Part shown: piece after piece, positions 42,326 through 50,237 of the stretch
How positions within the stretch are numbered: the first letter of the stretch is position 1
How the letters are laid out: each line of letters opens with the position of its first letter
Assembly: GCF_046244365.1 (NCBI RefSeq)
Contig: NZ_CP176395.1
Coordinates: forward strand, 1,302,001-1,366,000
Length of the DNA: 64,000 nucleotides
DNA from: Paenibacillus_V sp046244365
Lineage (GTDB): Bacteria > Bacillota > Bacilli > Paenibacillales > NBRC-103111
Direction: 5' to 3'
Made by a program: the position numbers and the translations under genes
Notes under the pieces: model-generated
Told to the model about the DNA's origin: nothing
The model's database searches: none
The model's input: the letters and a program-made list of their open reading frames with translations, nothing else

Positions 42326-43438
42326 TTGGCTAGAGTCGTGTTAAAAAACTTGTGGAAAAGTTATCCCGGGGCCAAAAACGTCGCGCCTGCCGTGCAAGAT
42401 TTCGAACTTGATATAGCTGACCGGGAGTTCGTCGCGCTCATCGGCCCGTCAGGCTGCGGCAAATCGACGACGCTGCGCATGATTGCGGGCCTCGAGAGCG
42501 CCACGCAAGGAGAAATCTATATCGACGATCAGCTTGTCAACGATTTTACGCCTAAAGAGCGCAACGTGTCGATGGTGTTTCAGAACTACGCTTTGTATCC
42601 GAGCCTCAGCAATTTCGAAAATATCGCATTCGGCCTTCGGGTCGGAAGAGTCCAGAAATATTTGATCGAGGAGAAAGTAAAGCGGGCTGCCCGAAATTTG
42701 GAAATCGATCATTTGCTTGACCGTTATCCGCGCCAAGTATCGGGCGGACAGCGGCAGAGGGTTGCGCTGGGACGCGCGATCGTCCGCGATCCGAAGGTGT
42801 TCCTGATGGATGAGCCGCTCTCCAATCTCGATGCCAAGATGCGCGTGCAAATGCGGATCGAAATTATAAAGCTGCATAAAAAATTGAACGCGACCACGAT
42901 CTATGTAACGCACGATCAGATCGAAGCGATGACGATGGCGGACAGAATCGTGATTATGGATAAAGGCGTCATTCAGCAGGTTGGAACGCCCGAAGACGTT
43001 TATAATTATCCGGCAAATACGTTCGTAGGCGGTTTTATCGGCAATCCGCCGATGAACTTCATCCCGGGAAACATCGAGCGGCGGCAGGAGGCTTGCGTAT
43101 TCCACAACAAAACGATGGCGCTGACGATCCCCCGCGACAAAGCGGCTCCGCTCGAAAGACAGCAGGTTTACTCGGTCATCGGCGGCATCCGGCCGGAACA
43201 AATGCGGATCGAACGCGGGGCAAGCGCCGGCGGAGACAACGCGTTCACCGGCAAAGTCGAAGTAACGGAGCTGATAGGCGCAGACCGGCATGTTCATGTC
43301 GATTTGGGCAACGCCGGCAGCGTGATCGTCAGAACCGGGGCCGAGACCCGGTTTAGCGAAGGCGAGAACGTGACGCTGAGCGTAAATTTGGACAAATTGT
43401 TATTTTTCGACCCGAATACGGGAACCCGCATCCACTAG
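42326..43438 (+). CDS. MsmX/UgpC-type sugar ABC transporter ATPase
   Basis: 370-aa ATPase of the carbohydrate-uptake-1 type. Walker A is GPSGCGKST, the Q-loop MVFQNYALYPSLS, the signature VSGGQRQRVALGRAIV, Walker B VFLMDEPLSNLDAKM and the H-loop VTHDQIEAMT. The C-terminal TOBE/MalK regulatory domain spans about 240-370. TTG 42326 is favoured by AAAGGGGAGAG just upstream; the in-frame ATG 42305 has no such site. It is the only ATPase in the locus although there are two permease pairs, so it probably energises both. Shared MsmX-type ATPases are known in Bacillus. Confidence 0.94.
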   Translation: MARVVLKNLWKSYPGAKNVAPAVQDFELDIADREFVALIGPSGCGKSTTLRMIAGLESATQGEIYIDDQLVNDFTPKERNVSMVFQNYALYPSLSNFENIAFGLRVGRVQKYLIEEKVKRAARNLEIDHLLDRYPRQVSGGQRQRVALGRAIVRDPKVFLMDEPLSNLDAKMRVQMRIEIIKLHKKLNATTIYVTHDQIEAMTMADRIVIMDKGVIQQVGTPEDVYNYPANTFVGGFIGNPPMNFIPGNIERRQEACVFHNKTMALTIPRDKAAPLERQQVYSVIGGIRPEQMRIERGASAGGDNAFTGKVEVTELIGADRHVHVDLGNAGSVIVRTGAETRFSEGENVTLSVNLDKLLFFDPNTGTRIH

Positions 43439-43471
43439 AACAACGGTTTACGGAAACGGAGTGAGACGGAG

Positions 43472-46306
43472 TTGATCCCAATCAAAAAGATGGTGCCCGT
43501 TCTATGCATCCTTGCGCTGGTCTGCGTGCTTCCGTTCCCATCGCTCGCTCAAACGACCGGCGATAGGAACAAGGACGCGTACCCGGCCAAGATCAAGGAG
43601 CTGGAAAAAGCGGGCGCGGCCGACACCTCCAAGCAGGTTGTCGAAATAGCGGGAGACCGGTTCGCGGCTAAATCCGGCAACGGCGGCATTCGCGCCGGCG
43701 ATTGGCAGGGAAAATCGAACGTGCTTCTATGGGACGATGCGGCGGGCGAGGTGGAATACGCCGTTACGGTGCCGGAGGGCGGCTTCTATTACGTGTATGT
43801 GGAATATGCGGACACGAATTCGTATGCCGAGACGATCGAACGAGGGCTGCTCGTCAACGGCATAGTCCCTTATGCGGGAGCCGATTCGTTTATTTTGGGG
43901 CAGCGGTACCGTTACGACGCATATCCCTTCTCCAAAGACGCGGAAGGGAACGAGAAGCGTCCCAAGCAAGTGGACGTGAAGGAATGGCAGACGGAGCCGG
44001 TCAGAGACAAAACCGGTATGACAAGCGCTCCGCTCAAGTTTTTGTTCCAGTCAGGCGCGAATACCGTCAAGCTTACCGGGATCAGAGGAAGCGTTGCGAT
44101 CTCCAAGCTGATTGTCCGGTCGCCCGAGCCGGTTCCCGGCTACGGCGAATATGCATCGGCTCAGCCTGCCGCACCATCCCCCGCGAGCTTCGTCCATACC
44201 GTCGAGGGAGAAAACCCGTACGAGCTATCTTCGAAGGCCATCCAGCTATTCAACATTTCCGAAGCCGGCGTAAGTCCGGAAGCTTACGGCAAGCGGAAGT
44301 ACAACGCGATCGGCGGACTGTCGTGGCGGCATCCCGGGCAATGGGCGGAGTGGCAGATCGAGGTGCCGCAGGACGGCGTGTACCAGCTCGGCATCAAATA
44401 CAAGCAGAGCGACAACAACGCGCTCAGCTCCTACAGAACCGTCGAGATCGACGGCCGGGTGCCGTTCCGGGAAATGCTGAACGTGGCGTTCCCTTACAGC
44501 GCGTCTTGGGCCAATAAAGCGTTCGGAGACGCCAAGCCGTACGGCTTTTACTTGACCAAGGGCAAGCACCGGATCCGCCTGACCGTGACGTCGGAGCCTT
44601 ATCAGGACGTATACAGGGCGCTCCTCCGGGCTGCCGATGCCCTTTACGAAACGGATATCGAAATCAAGCAAATTACGGGCGTATCGAGCAGCAAACAGAT
44701 CGACATGTTCAAGCAGTACGACCTGCCCAAATATATGCCGGATTTGGATAAGCGGCTTTCCGGTCTGGCGGAAGACATCGAGAAGCAGATCGCCGCTCTG
44801 TCCGAGCTCACGGGCTCCGCGGAGAGCGGGTTCGATGTGCTGGGAACGGAAGCGGGCAGGCTGAAGGGCTACGCCAAGCATTTGAACGACATTCCCAAAA
44901 GCGTCGATTCGCTCAGCAGAATTCAGGCGAACGTAGCCAATTTTGCCGCCAGCCTTGCCTTTCAGCCGCTGCTCATCGACAACCTGACGGTGAAAAGCGC
45001 GGACGAACGGTTTCCGAAGGCCAAGCCCGGCATCTGGCGGGCAGCCGGTTATTTTGTCAAAAGCTTCTTGGCTTCCTTCACGAACGATTACGATACCAAA
45101 AAGGGATCCAAAGGCACGATCGAAGTGTGGGTGCAGCGCAACCGGGATTACGTCGATTTGATGCAGCAGTACACGAACGAATATTTCACGCCGCAAACCG
45201 GCTACAAAGTCAACGTGAACTACATACCGGGGGCGGACGTTCTCGTTCTGGCCAATGCCGCCGGCAAGCAGCCGGACGTCGTGACGGGCGTGGGGATGGA
45301 TACGCCTTTCAATTTTGCGCTGCGGAACGCGGTCGTGAAGCTGAACGACTATCCGGAATTCGCGGAGCTTAGCAAACGGATTTCCCCGGGCACGGCCATT
45401 CCGTTCCATTATGAAGGCGGCGACTATGCCCTTCCGGAGGAAGCGACCATGAGCTTGATGTATTACCGGGAGGACGTCTTGAACCGCAACAACATCGCGG
45501 TACCGCAGACGTGGGAGGACGTCAGGAAGATCATTCCCACCCTGCAGCAGAACAATATGAATTTTTGGGCGCCGCAGGGCGACTGGCTGACGTTCTTCTA
45601 TCAGAACGGCGTCGATATTTATTCCCCAGACGGCTCCGACGTCGGTTTCGACACGCCCAAAGGGTTCGCTTCCTTCAAAACGATGACCGACCTGAATGTC
45701 AAATACAATCTCCCCGAGGTCATCACGAGCTTTTATCAGCATTTCCGGCAAGGGGACGTTCCGATCGGCATTTCCGGCATGAGCGACTACTTGCTGTTCC
45801 GGCTCGCGGCTCCCGAAATCTCCTCGTTATGGAAAATCGCGCCGATTCCCGGCACGGTCGATGCCGGCGGAACGAACGTCAGGTGGCACGGCGGCGACGT
45901 CAGAGGGGTCATGATGATGAAGACGAACAAGGAACGTCAGGACCGGGCATGGCAGTTCGTGCAATGGTGGATGTCGACGGAGACGCAGGCTCAGTTTGCG
46001 GGCGATTTGGAGAACAATTACGGTATCGAATTCAGGTGGTATTCCGCGAATCCGGAGGTCGTGAAGCGTACGCCTTGGACGCCTCGGGATAAGGAAGTCG
46101 TGCTGGAGCAGCTGAAGTGGTTCAAGGGGATACCTTATGTGCCGGGAGGCTCGTATATGACCGGAAGAGAGCTGGCGAACGCGTGGACCGGCACCGTTAT
46201 CGACAAAGGAAATTACCGCGAGAAATTGGAGTACGCAGTGGACGGCATCCGACGGGAGATAGCCAGATACCGGCGGGAATACGGGCTTTCGGAGGGATCG
46301 CAATGA
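43472..46306 (+). CDS. Large secreted binding protein: carbohydrate-binding-like modules plus SBP domain
   Basis: 944 aa, about twice the normal size of a sugar-binding protein. The Sec signal peptide (1-27, ending SLAQ) has no lipobox. Two beta-sandwich modules follow (about 45-215 and 225-390), each with a pattern like CBM6/35 domains (VEYAVTVPEGGFYYVYVEYA and WAEWQIEVPQDGVYQLGIKY). A helical linker lies at about 395-530. A family-1 solute-binding domain (about 545-944) opens TIEVWVQRNRDYVDLMQQYT and includes ALPEEATMSLMYYREDVLNR. TTG 43472 follows GAGACGGAG. It probably captures a large glycan and hands it to the permeases. How it stays at the cell surface without a lipid anchor is unclear. 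Confidence 0.88.
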   Translation: MIPIKKMVPVLCILALVCVLPFPSLAQTTGDRNKDAYPAKIKELEKAGAADTSKQVVEIAGDRFAAKSGNGGIRAGDWQGKSNVLLWDDAAGEVEYAVTVPEGGFYYVYVEYADTNSYAETIERGLLVNGIVPYAGADSFILGQRYRYDAYPFSKDAEGNEKRPKQVDVKEWQTEPVRDKTGMTSAPLKFLFQSGANTVKLTGIRGSVAISKLIVRSPEPVPGYGEYASAQPAAPSPASFVHTVEGENPYELSSKAIQLFNISEAGVSPEAYGKRKYNAIGGLSWRHPGQWAEWQIEVPQDGVYQLGIKYKQSDNNALSSYRTVEIDGRVPFREMLNVAFPYSASWANKAFGDAKPYGFYLTKGKHRIRLTVTSEPYQDVYRALLRAADALYETDIEIKQITGVSSSKQIDMFKQYDLPKYMPDLDKRLSGLAEDIEKQIAALSELTGSAESGFDVLGTEAGRLKGYAKHLNDIPKSVDSLSRIQANVANFAASLAFQPLLIDNLTVKSADERFPKAKPGIWRAAGYFVKSFLASFTNDYDTKKGSKGTIEVWVQRNRDYVDLMQQYTNEYFTPQTGYKVNVNYIPGADVLVLANAAGKQPDVVTGVGMDTPFNFALRNAVVKLNDYPEFAELSKRISPGTAIPFHYEGGDYALPEEATMSLMYYREDVLNRNNIAVPQTWEDVRKIIPTLQQNNMNFWAPQGDWLTFFYQNGVDIYSPDGSDVGFDTPKGFASFKTMTDLNVKYNLPEVITSFYQHFRQGDVPIGISGMSDYLLFRLAAPEISSLWKIAPIPGTVDAGGTNVRWHGGDVRGVMMMKTNKERQDRAWQFVQWWMSTETQAQFAGDLENNYGIEFRWYSANPEVVKRTPWTPRDKEVVLEQLKWFKGIPYVPGGSYMTGRELANAWTGTVIDKGNYREKLEYAVDGIRREIARYRREYGLSEGSQ

Positions 46307-47277
46307 GCGGCAGAGCGGACGCGGCGATGCGTACGGCAGATCAGAGAGGGCGGAAGCTGGCCGGCAGGACGGCCGTCCTCTGGCACGATATGAAACGAAA
46401 CAAACTGGCCTACCTGTTTCTGGCCCCTTTCTTGATCTGCTTCTTCATTTTTATCGTTCTGCCGGTTTTATCGGCTTCGCTGCTGGCGTTTACGCGGTTC
46501 AACTCGATCGAAGCGCCCGTCTTCGTCGGGCTGCACAATTTCAAGGTCATGTTTACGGAAGACATCGTCCTCATGAAGCACGTCATTTCGAATACGTTCT
46601 TTTTCGCGGTATTCGTCGGGCCTGCCGGCTATGCGCTGCAATTTATGATGGCCTGGCTTATTTTGCAAATACCGAGAAGACTTCGCGCGATCTTCACGAT
46701 GGCGATTTACGTGCCGTCGATTGCGGGCGGGGTCATGATGTCGGTCGTTTGGGTTATCGCCTTCAGCGGCGACCGGTACGGGTATTTGAACCAAATTTTG
46801 CTCTACCTCGGCTTTATCGACACTCCTGTCGCCTTTACGCAATCGAGCGGCTACCTGATGGGGGTCATGATATTCGTTACGCTGTGGAGCAGCATGGGCG
46901 TCGGCTTTCTGTCGCTGCAGGCGGGGATGATGACCGTCGATCCGCAGCTGTACGAGGCGGGCAAAATGGACGGCATCCGGAACAAAATCCAAGAGGTCTG
47001 GTACATCACGATTCCGGCGATGAAGCCGCAAATGCTGTTCTCGGCGATCATGGGCATCGTCGGCGCGCTGAAGGCGGGAGGGATCGGCGTCCAGCTGTCC
47101 GGAACGAACCCGACGCCGAACTATGCGGGCCAGCTTCTGCAGAACCATATCGAGGACTTCGGGTTTATCCGGTTCGAGCTCGGCTACGCGACTGCGCTTT
47201 CGCTCATGCTGCTCGTGCTCATGTACATGATTAACCGGGTATGCTTCCGGCTGCTTGGCACGAAGGAGGATGAATAA
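46303..47277 (+). CDS. Sugar ABC transporter permease, pair 1 subunit A (MalF type)
   Basis: 324-aa inner membrane permease with about six membrane segments. It has the amino-terminal NKLAYLFLAPFLICFFIF and the ATPase-contact loop YEAGKMDGIRNKIQEVWYIT (an EAG variant of the EAA motif). ATG 46303 overlaps the stop of the large binding protein (ATGA) behind GGAGGG, which fixes the start and shows that the two proteins are made together. The N-terminal 30 residues are basic and cytosolic. It pairs with the next gene. Confidence 0.93.
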   Translation: MSGRADAAMRTADQRGRKLAGRTAVLWHDMKRNKLAYLFLAPFLICFFIFIVLPVLSASLLAFTRFNSIEAPVFVGLHNFKVMFTEDIVLMKHVISNTFFFAVFVGPAGYALQFMMAWLILQIPRRLRAIFTMAIYVPSIAGGVMMSVVWVIAFSGDRYGYLNQILLYLGFIDTPVAFTQSSGYLMGVMIFVTLWSSMGVGFLSLQAGMMTVDPQLYEAGKMDGIRNKIQEVWYITIPAMKPQMLFSAIMGIVGALKAGGIGVQLSGTNPTPNYAGQLLQNHIEDFGFIRFELGYATALSLMLLVLMYMINRVCFRLLGTKEDE

Positions 47278-47282
47278 GGCGC

Positions 47283-48155
47283 ATGCTGATCAAAAAGAGG
47301 ATAAAAAAGCTGCTTCCGTTATCGGCGTCGGACGGAGTCAGGCTGTTGTTCGTCACACTGTATGCTTTGATGTCCATCGCTCCGATCGTGTACATCGTCA
47401 ATACGGCGTTCAAGCCGTTATCCGAGCTGTTTTTGTATCCGCCGCGGTTTTTCGTAAACAACCCCTCATTTCATAATTTTTACGATCTTTTCTTTGCGCT
47501 CAAGCTATCGGTGCTTCCCTTCTCGCGGTATATATTCAACAGCGTCGTCGTCACCGCCGTCACGATCGCCGTTGCGGTCGCGATCAGCACGATGGGCGCG
47601 TATTCCCTTTCCAGAATGCGGTTTCCGGGGAAGGACTGGATTTTCGGCGTCATTATCATTTCGCTCATGTTTTCACCGGAAGCGGTCAAAATTACGCGCT
47701 ACCTGATCGTGACGAAGCTCGGGCTCATGAATGCGTACGGCGGGCATATTTTGCCGCATCTGGCTTTGCCGATCTGCATTTTTCTGATCAAGCAGTTTAT
47801 GGACCAAATCCCGCACACGCTTAGCGAAGCGGCCAAAATCGACGGGGCGAGCGAATGGAAAATATTCGCCTCGATTATTGTCCCGAACGTGAAACCGGCC
47901 ATCGGTACCGCTGCGATTTTGACGTTTCAGGCGGTTTGGGGCGATACGGAAACGTCCACCTACTTCATGACCGACGAATCGATGAAGACGCTTCCGTATT
48001 TTGTGCAGACGCTGACCGGCGGCCTGTCCACGGTCGTCGCGCGTCAGGGGGCTTCGGCGGCGGCGGGGCTGCTGCTGTTTATTCCGAACCTGATCATTTT
48101 CGTTATTTTGCAAAAGTCGATGATCAACACGCTCGTCAATTCGGGGATCAAATAG
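47283..48155 (+). CDS. Sugar ABC transporter permease, pair 1 subunit B (MalG type)
   Basis: 290-aa permease with six membrane segments. The EAA loop is LSEAAKIDGASEWKIFASII, and the family sequence FILIKQFMDQIP-like appears as FLIKQFMDQIPHT. ATG 47283 has AAGGAGG 12 bases upstream, inside the end of the preceding gene. The C-terminus NTLVNSGIK is the common MalG-type ending (xGxxK). It forms the first channel with the previous protein, probably serving the large binding protein encoded just before. Confidence 0.93.
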   Translation: MLIKKRIKKLLPLSASDGVRLLFVTLYALMSIAPIVYIVNTAFKPLSELFLYPPRFFVNNPSFHNFYDLFFALKLSVLPFSRYIFNSVVVTAVTIAVAVAISTMGAYSLSRMRFPGKDWIFGVIIISLMFSPEAVKITRYLIVTKLGLMNAYGGHILPHLALPICIFLIKQFMDQIPHTLSEAAKIDGASEWKIFASIIVPNVKPAIGTAAILTFQAVWGDTETSTYFMTDESMKTLPYFVQTLTGGLSTVVARQGASAAAGLLLFIPNLIIFVILQKSMINTLVNSGIK

Positions 48156-48171
48156 GACGGAGGGATGCAGC

Positions 48172-49611
48172 TTGCTTACACGGAAACGGCTCGCCGTTAC
48201 GCTGCTCGCCGCCATGCTCGGGCTGTTCGGCGCAAGCGGCGAAGCGGGTGCGGCAGCCCCTTACCGTTCGTTCGGTTATTTCGACGGTCACGGGTACAGT
48301 ATCCAATCGCTTTACGTGCCGGAGCGCGTCATCGGCGGCCAGTTGTACAAGAACGGGAACGGCGTACAGGAAAGCGTCCCCGGACTGAACGGTCCGACCG
48401 GGATGTTCATCGATGCCGAAGGGTATCTGTACGTCTCCGATACGAACAACAACCGGGTTGTGAAAATGGACGACAGAGGCCTGCTGCTGATGGAGCTCGG
48501 ACTCGGGAACGAGGACAAGGCGAAGCTGAAGGCGCCGGAAGGCGTCTACGTATCGGACCGCGGGGACGTCTACGTGTGCGATACGGGCAATAACCGGATA
48601 GCCGTTTACAACGCCAAAGGCGAGTGGATCGACGAAATCGTCAAGCCGGACGCCGTCAGCCTGAAGGATGTCACCTTCATTCCGTCCGGGATTTCCATGG
48701 ACATCAGGGGATTTCTGTACGTCGTCGCCAAAGGGGTGAACGAGGGGCTGATCGTCATTTCGCCCGACAAGAAGTTCGACGGTTTTTTCGGCTCCAACAA
48801 GGTTCAGCCATCTGCGCTCGACCGGCTGAAAAACGCCCTGTATACGGACGAACAGAAGAAATCGGCGACCGCAAACGCGGCAAGCGTGTCCGACGTGTTC
48901 ATCGATCAGGAAGGATTTGTTTATACGAGCACAATGGGCGCCCAAACCGAGCAGATCAAAAAATACAACGTCGGCGGCCAAAATCTGTTTGCCGGCAAAA
49001 ACATGCAGGTAGGCAGCTCGGCGACCCTCATCGGCTCCTACTCCGGGATTACGGTGGACCGGCTCGGCAATATTTTCGGCATCGACACGGGGGCGGGAAG
49101 GGTCTACCAGTTCGATTCGGCGGGAGAGCCGGTGTTCTCGTTCGGCACCAAGCTGCCTGATAATAAGCTGCGTATGGGCATGTTCGGCGATCCTGTCAGC
49201 ATCAAGGCGAACGCCAAGGGATACTTGTTCGTCACCGACCGCATGTTCAACGGCGTACAGGTTTTCCGGCCCACGGAGTTGGCGGCCAAAATCCATAAAG
49301 CAAATGAGCTGTTTAACGAGGGCGATTATGAGGAAGCGAAGAAAAGCAGCGAAGAGGTGCTGAAAAGCAACGTGTTCTACTCGAAAGCGCACTATATGAT
49401 CGGCAAAGCGCTCTATCGGGAAGGGCAGTGGGAAGCTTCGATGGACCGTTTCGAAACGGTCTACGACACGAACGGCTATTCCGACTCGTTCTGGGAATGG
49501 CGCATCAAGTGGGTGCAGAGCCATTTCAGCTATATCGCCGCCGGTATCGCCGCCGTCTTATTCGCTCTTATGGCCGCAGGCAAATTGAAAAGAAAACGGA
49601 GGAACGACTAA
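48172..49611 (+). CDS. Membrane-anchored NHL beta-propeller/TPR protein
   Basis: 479 aa. A signal peptide (1-27) is followed by NHL-type blades (about 60-370: GMFIDAEGYLYVSDTNNNRV, EGVYVSDRGDVYVCDTGNNR, SGISMDIRGFLYVVAKGVNE, SGITVDRLGNIFGIDTGAGR). Next come two TPR-like helical hairpins (about 378-450: LFNEGDYEEAKKSSEEVLK, GKALYREGQWEASMDRFETV), one membrane helix (about 455-472) and a basic tail KLKRKRRND inside the cell. It is therefore a type I membrane protein displaying a propeller and TPR outside, both protein- or glycan-binding folds. TTG 48172 follows CGGAGGG. Its position between the two permease pairs suggests a structural part of the import machinery. The function is unproven. Confidence 0.87.
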   Translation: MLTRKRLAVTLLAAMLGLFGASGEAGAAAPYRSFGYFDGHGYSIQSLYVPERVIGGQLYKNGNGVQESVPGLNGPTGMFIDAEGYLYVSDTNNNRVVKMDDRGLLLMELGLGNEDKAKLKAPEGVYVSDRGDVYVCDTGNNRIAVYNAKGEWIDEIVKPDAVSLKDVTFIPSGISMDIRGFLYVVAKGVNEGLIVISPDKKFDGFFGSNKVQPSALDRLKNALYTDEQKKSATANAASVSDVFIDQEGFVYTSTMGAQTEQIKKYNVGGQNLFAGKNMQVGSSATLIGSYSGITVDRLGNIFGIDTGAGRVYQFDSAGEPVFSFGTKLPDNKLRMGMFGDPVSIKANAKGYLFVTDRMFNGVQVFRPTELAAKIHKANELFNEGDYEEAKKSSEEVLKSNVFYSKAHYMIGKALYREGQWEASMDRFETVYDTNGYSDSFWEWRIKWVQSHFSYIAAGIAAVLFALMAAGKLKRKRRND

Positions 49612-50237
49612 TGCGAAGATTGGGGGATCAGCTCGCCTACTCCTGGAAGTTTTTGTGGCATCCAATCGACGGCTTTTACGATTTGCGATTTTCGGGAAAA
49701 GGAAGCGTAGCGTCCGCCTCCGTTTTGCTGGCTCTCTATTATGGATGCCAACTGCTCAAGCTGCAATTTACCCATTTCGTCTTCAATCCGTTCGGTCTTG
49801 CGTTTACGTCGCCGTTCCAGCAGCTGCTCGTCAGCTTGCTGCCTGTGCTGATCTGGGTGCTCGCCAATTATCTCGTCAGCTGCATTACGAAAGGACAGGG
49901 GACGTTTAAGGCGGTCTATATATCCACGGCATATTCGATGGTTCCTTTCATTTACTTTTCGGTTCCGGTAGCGCTCGTATCCAACGTATTTTCGAATGCG
50001 GAAGGCGCCATATACGGCTTTATGAATGTCTTGATATCGGCCTGGATCGCCGTCTTGTTCTATATTCAGGTGAAGGAAGTGCACGGCTTCGAGGTGATGG
50101 AAACGTTTACGAATATAGGGTGGATGCTGTTCGCGGGCGTGGCGATCATCGCGTTTGCCGTCGCACTGTTTGGCATCGTGATCCAGTCCGTCAATTTCGC
50201 GGTCTCGTTCCTTAGGGAGGCGATCGGCTATGTCTAG
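49611..50237 (+). CDS. YIP1-family multi-spanning membrane protein
   Basis: 208 aa with about five membrane segments (around 33-52, 68-95, 103-125, 133-155 and 168-195). It starts MRRLGDQLAYSWKFLWHPID, the usual cytosolic opening of YIP1 proteins, which carry a WxxxxxPxxxF-type element before the first helix. The bacterial YIP1 family has no agreed function. ATG 49611 shares one base with the stop of the propeller gene and its own end overlaps the DUF5696 gene by 8 bases. The three genes are therefore translated as a block, which suggests the products work as one membrane complex. Confidence 0.88.
   Translation: MRRLGDQLAYSWKFLWHPIDGFYDLRFSGKGSVASASVLLALYYGCQLLKLQFTHFVFNPFGLAFTSPFQQLLVSLLPVLIWVLANYLVSCITKGQGTFKAVYISTAYSMVPFIYFSVPVALVSNVFSNAEGAIYGFMNVLISAWIAVLFYIQVKEVHGFEVMETFTNIGWMLFAGVAIIAFAVALFGIVIQSVNFAVSFLREAIGYV

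Noticed and set aside
44246..45751. A 501-codon minus-strand frame
   Set aside because: Antisense to the large binding-protein gene, whose own frame has a signal peptide, domains and coupled neighbours.
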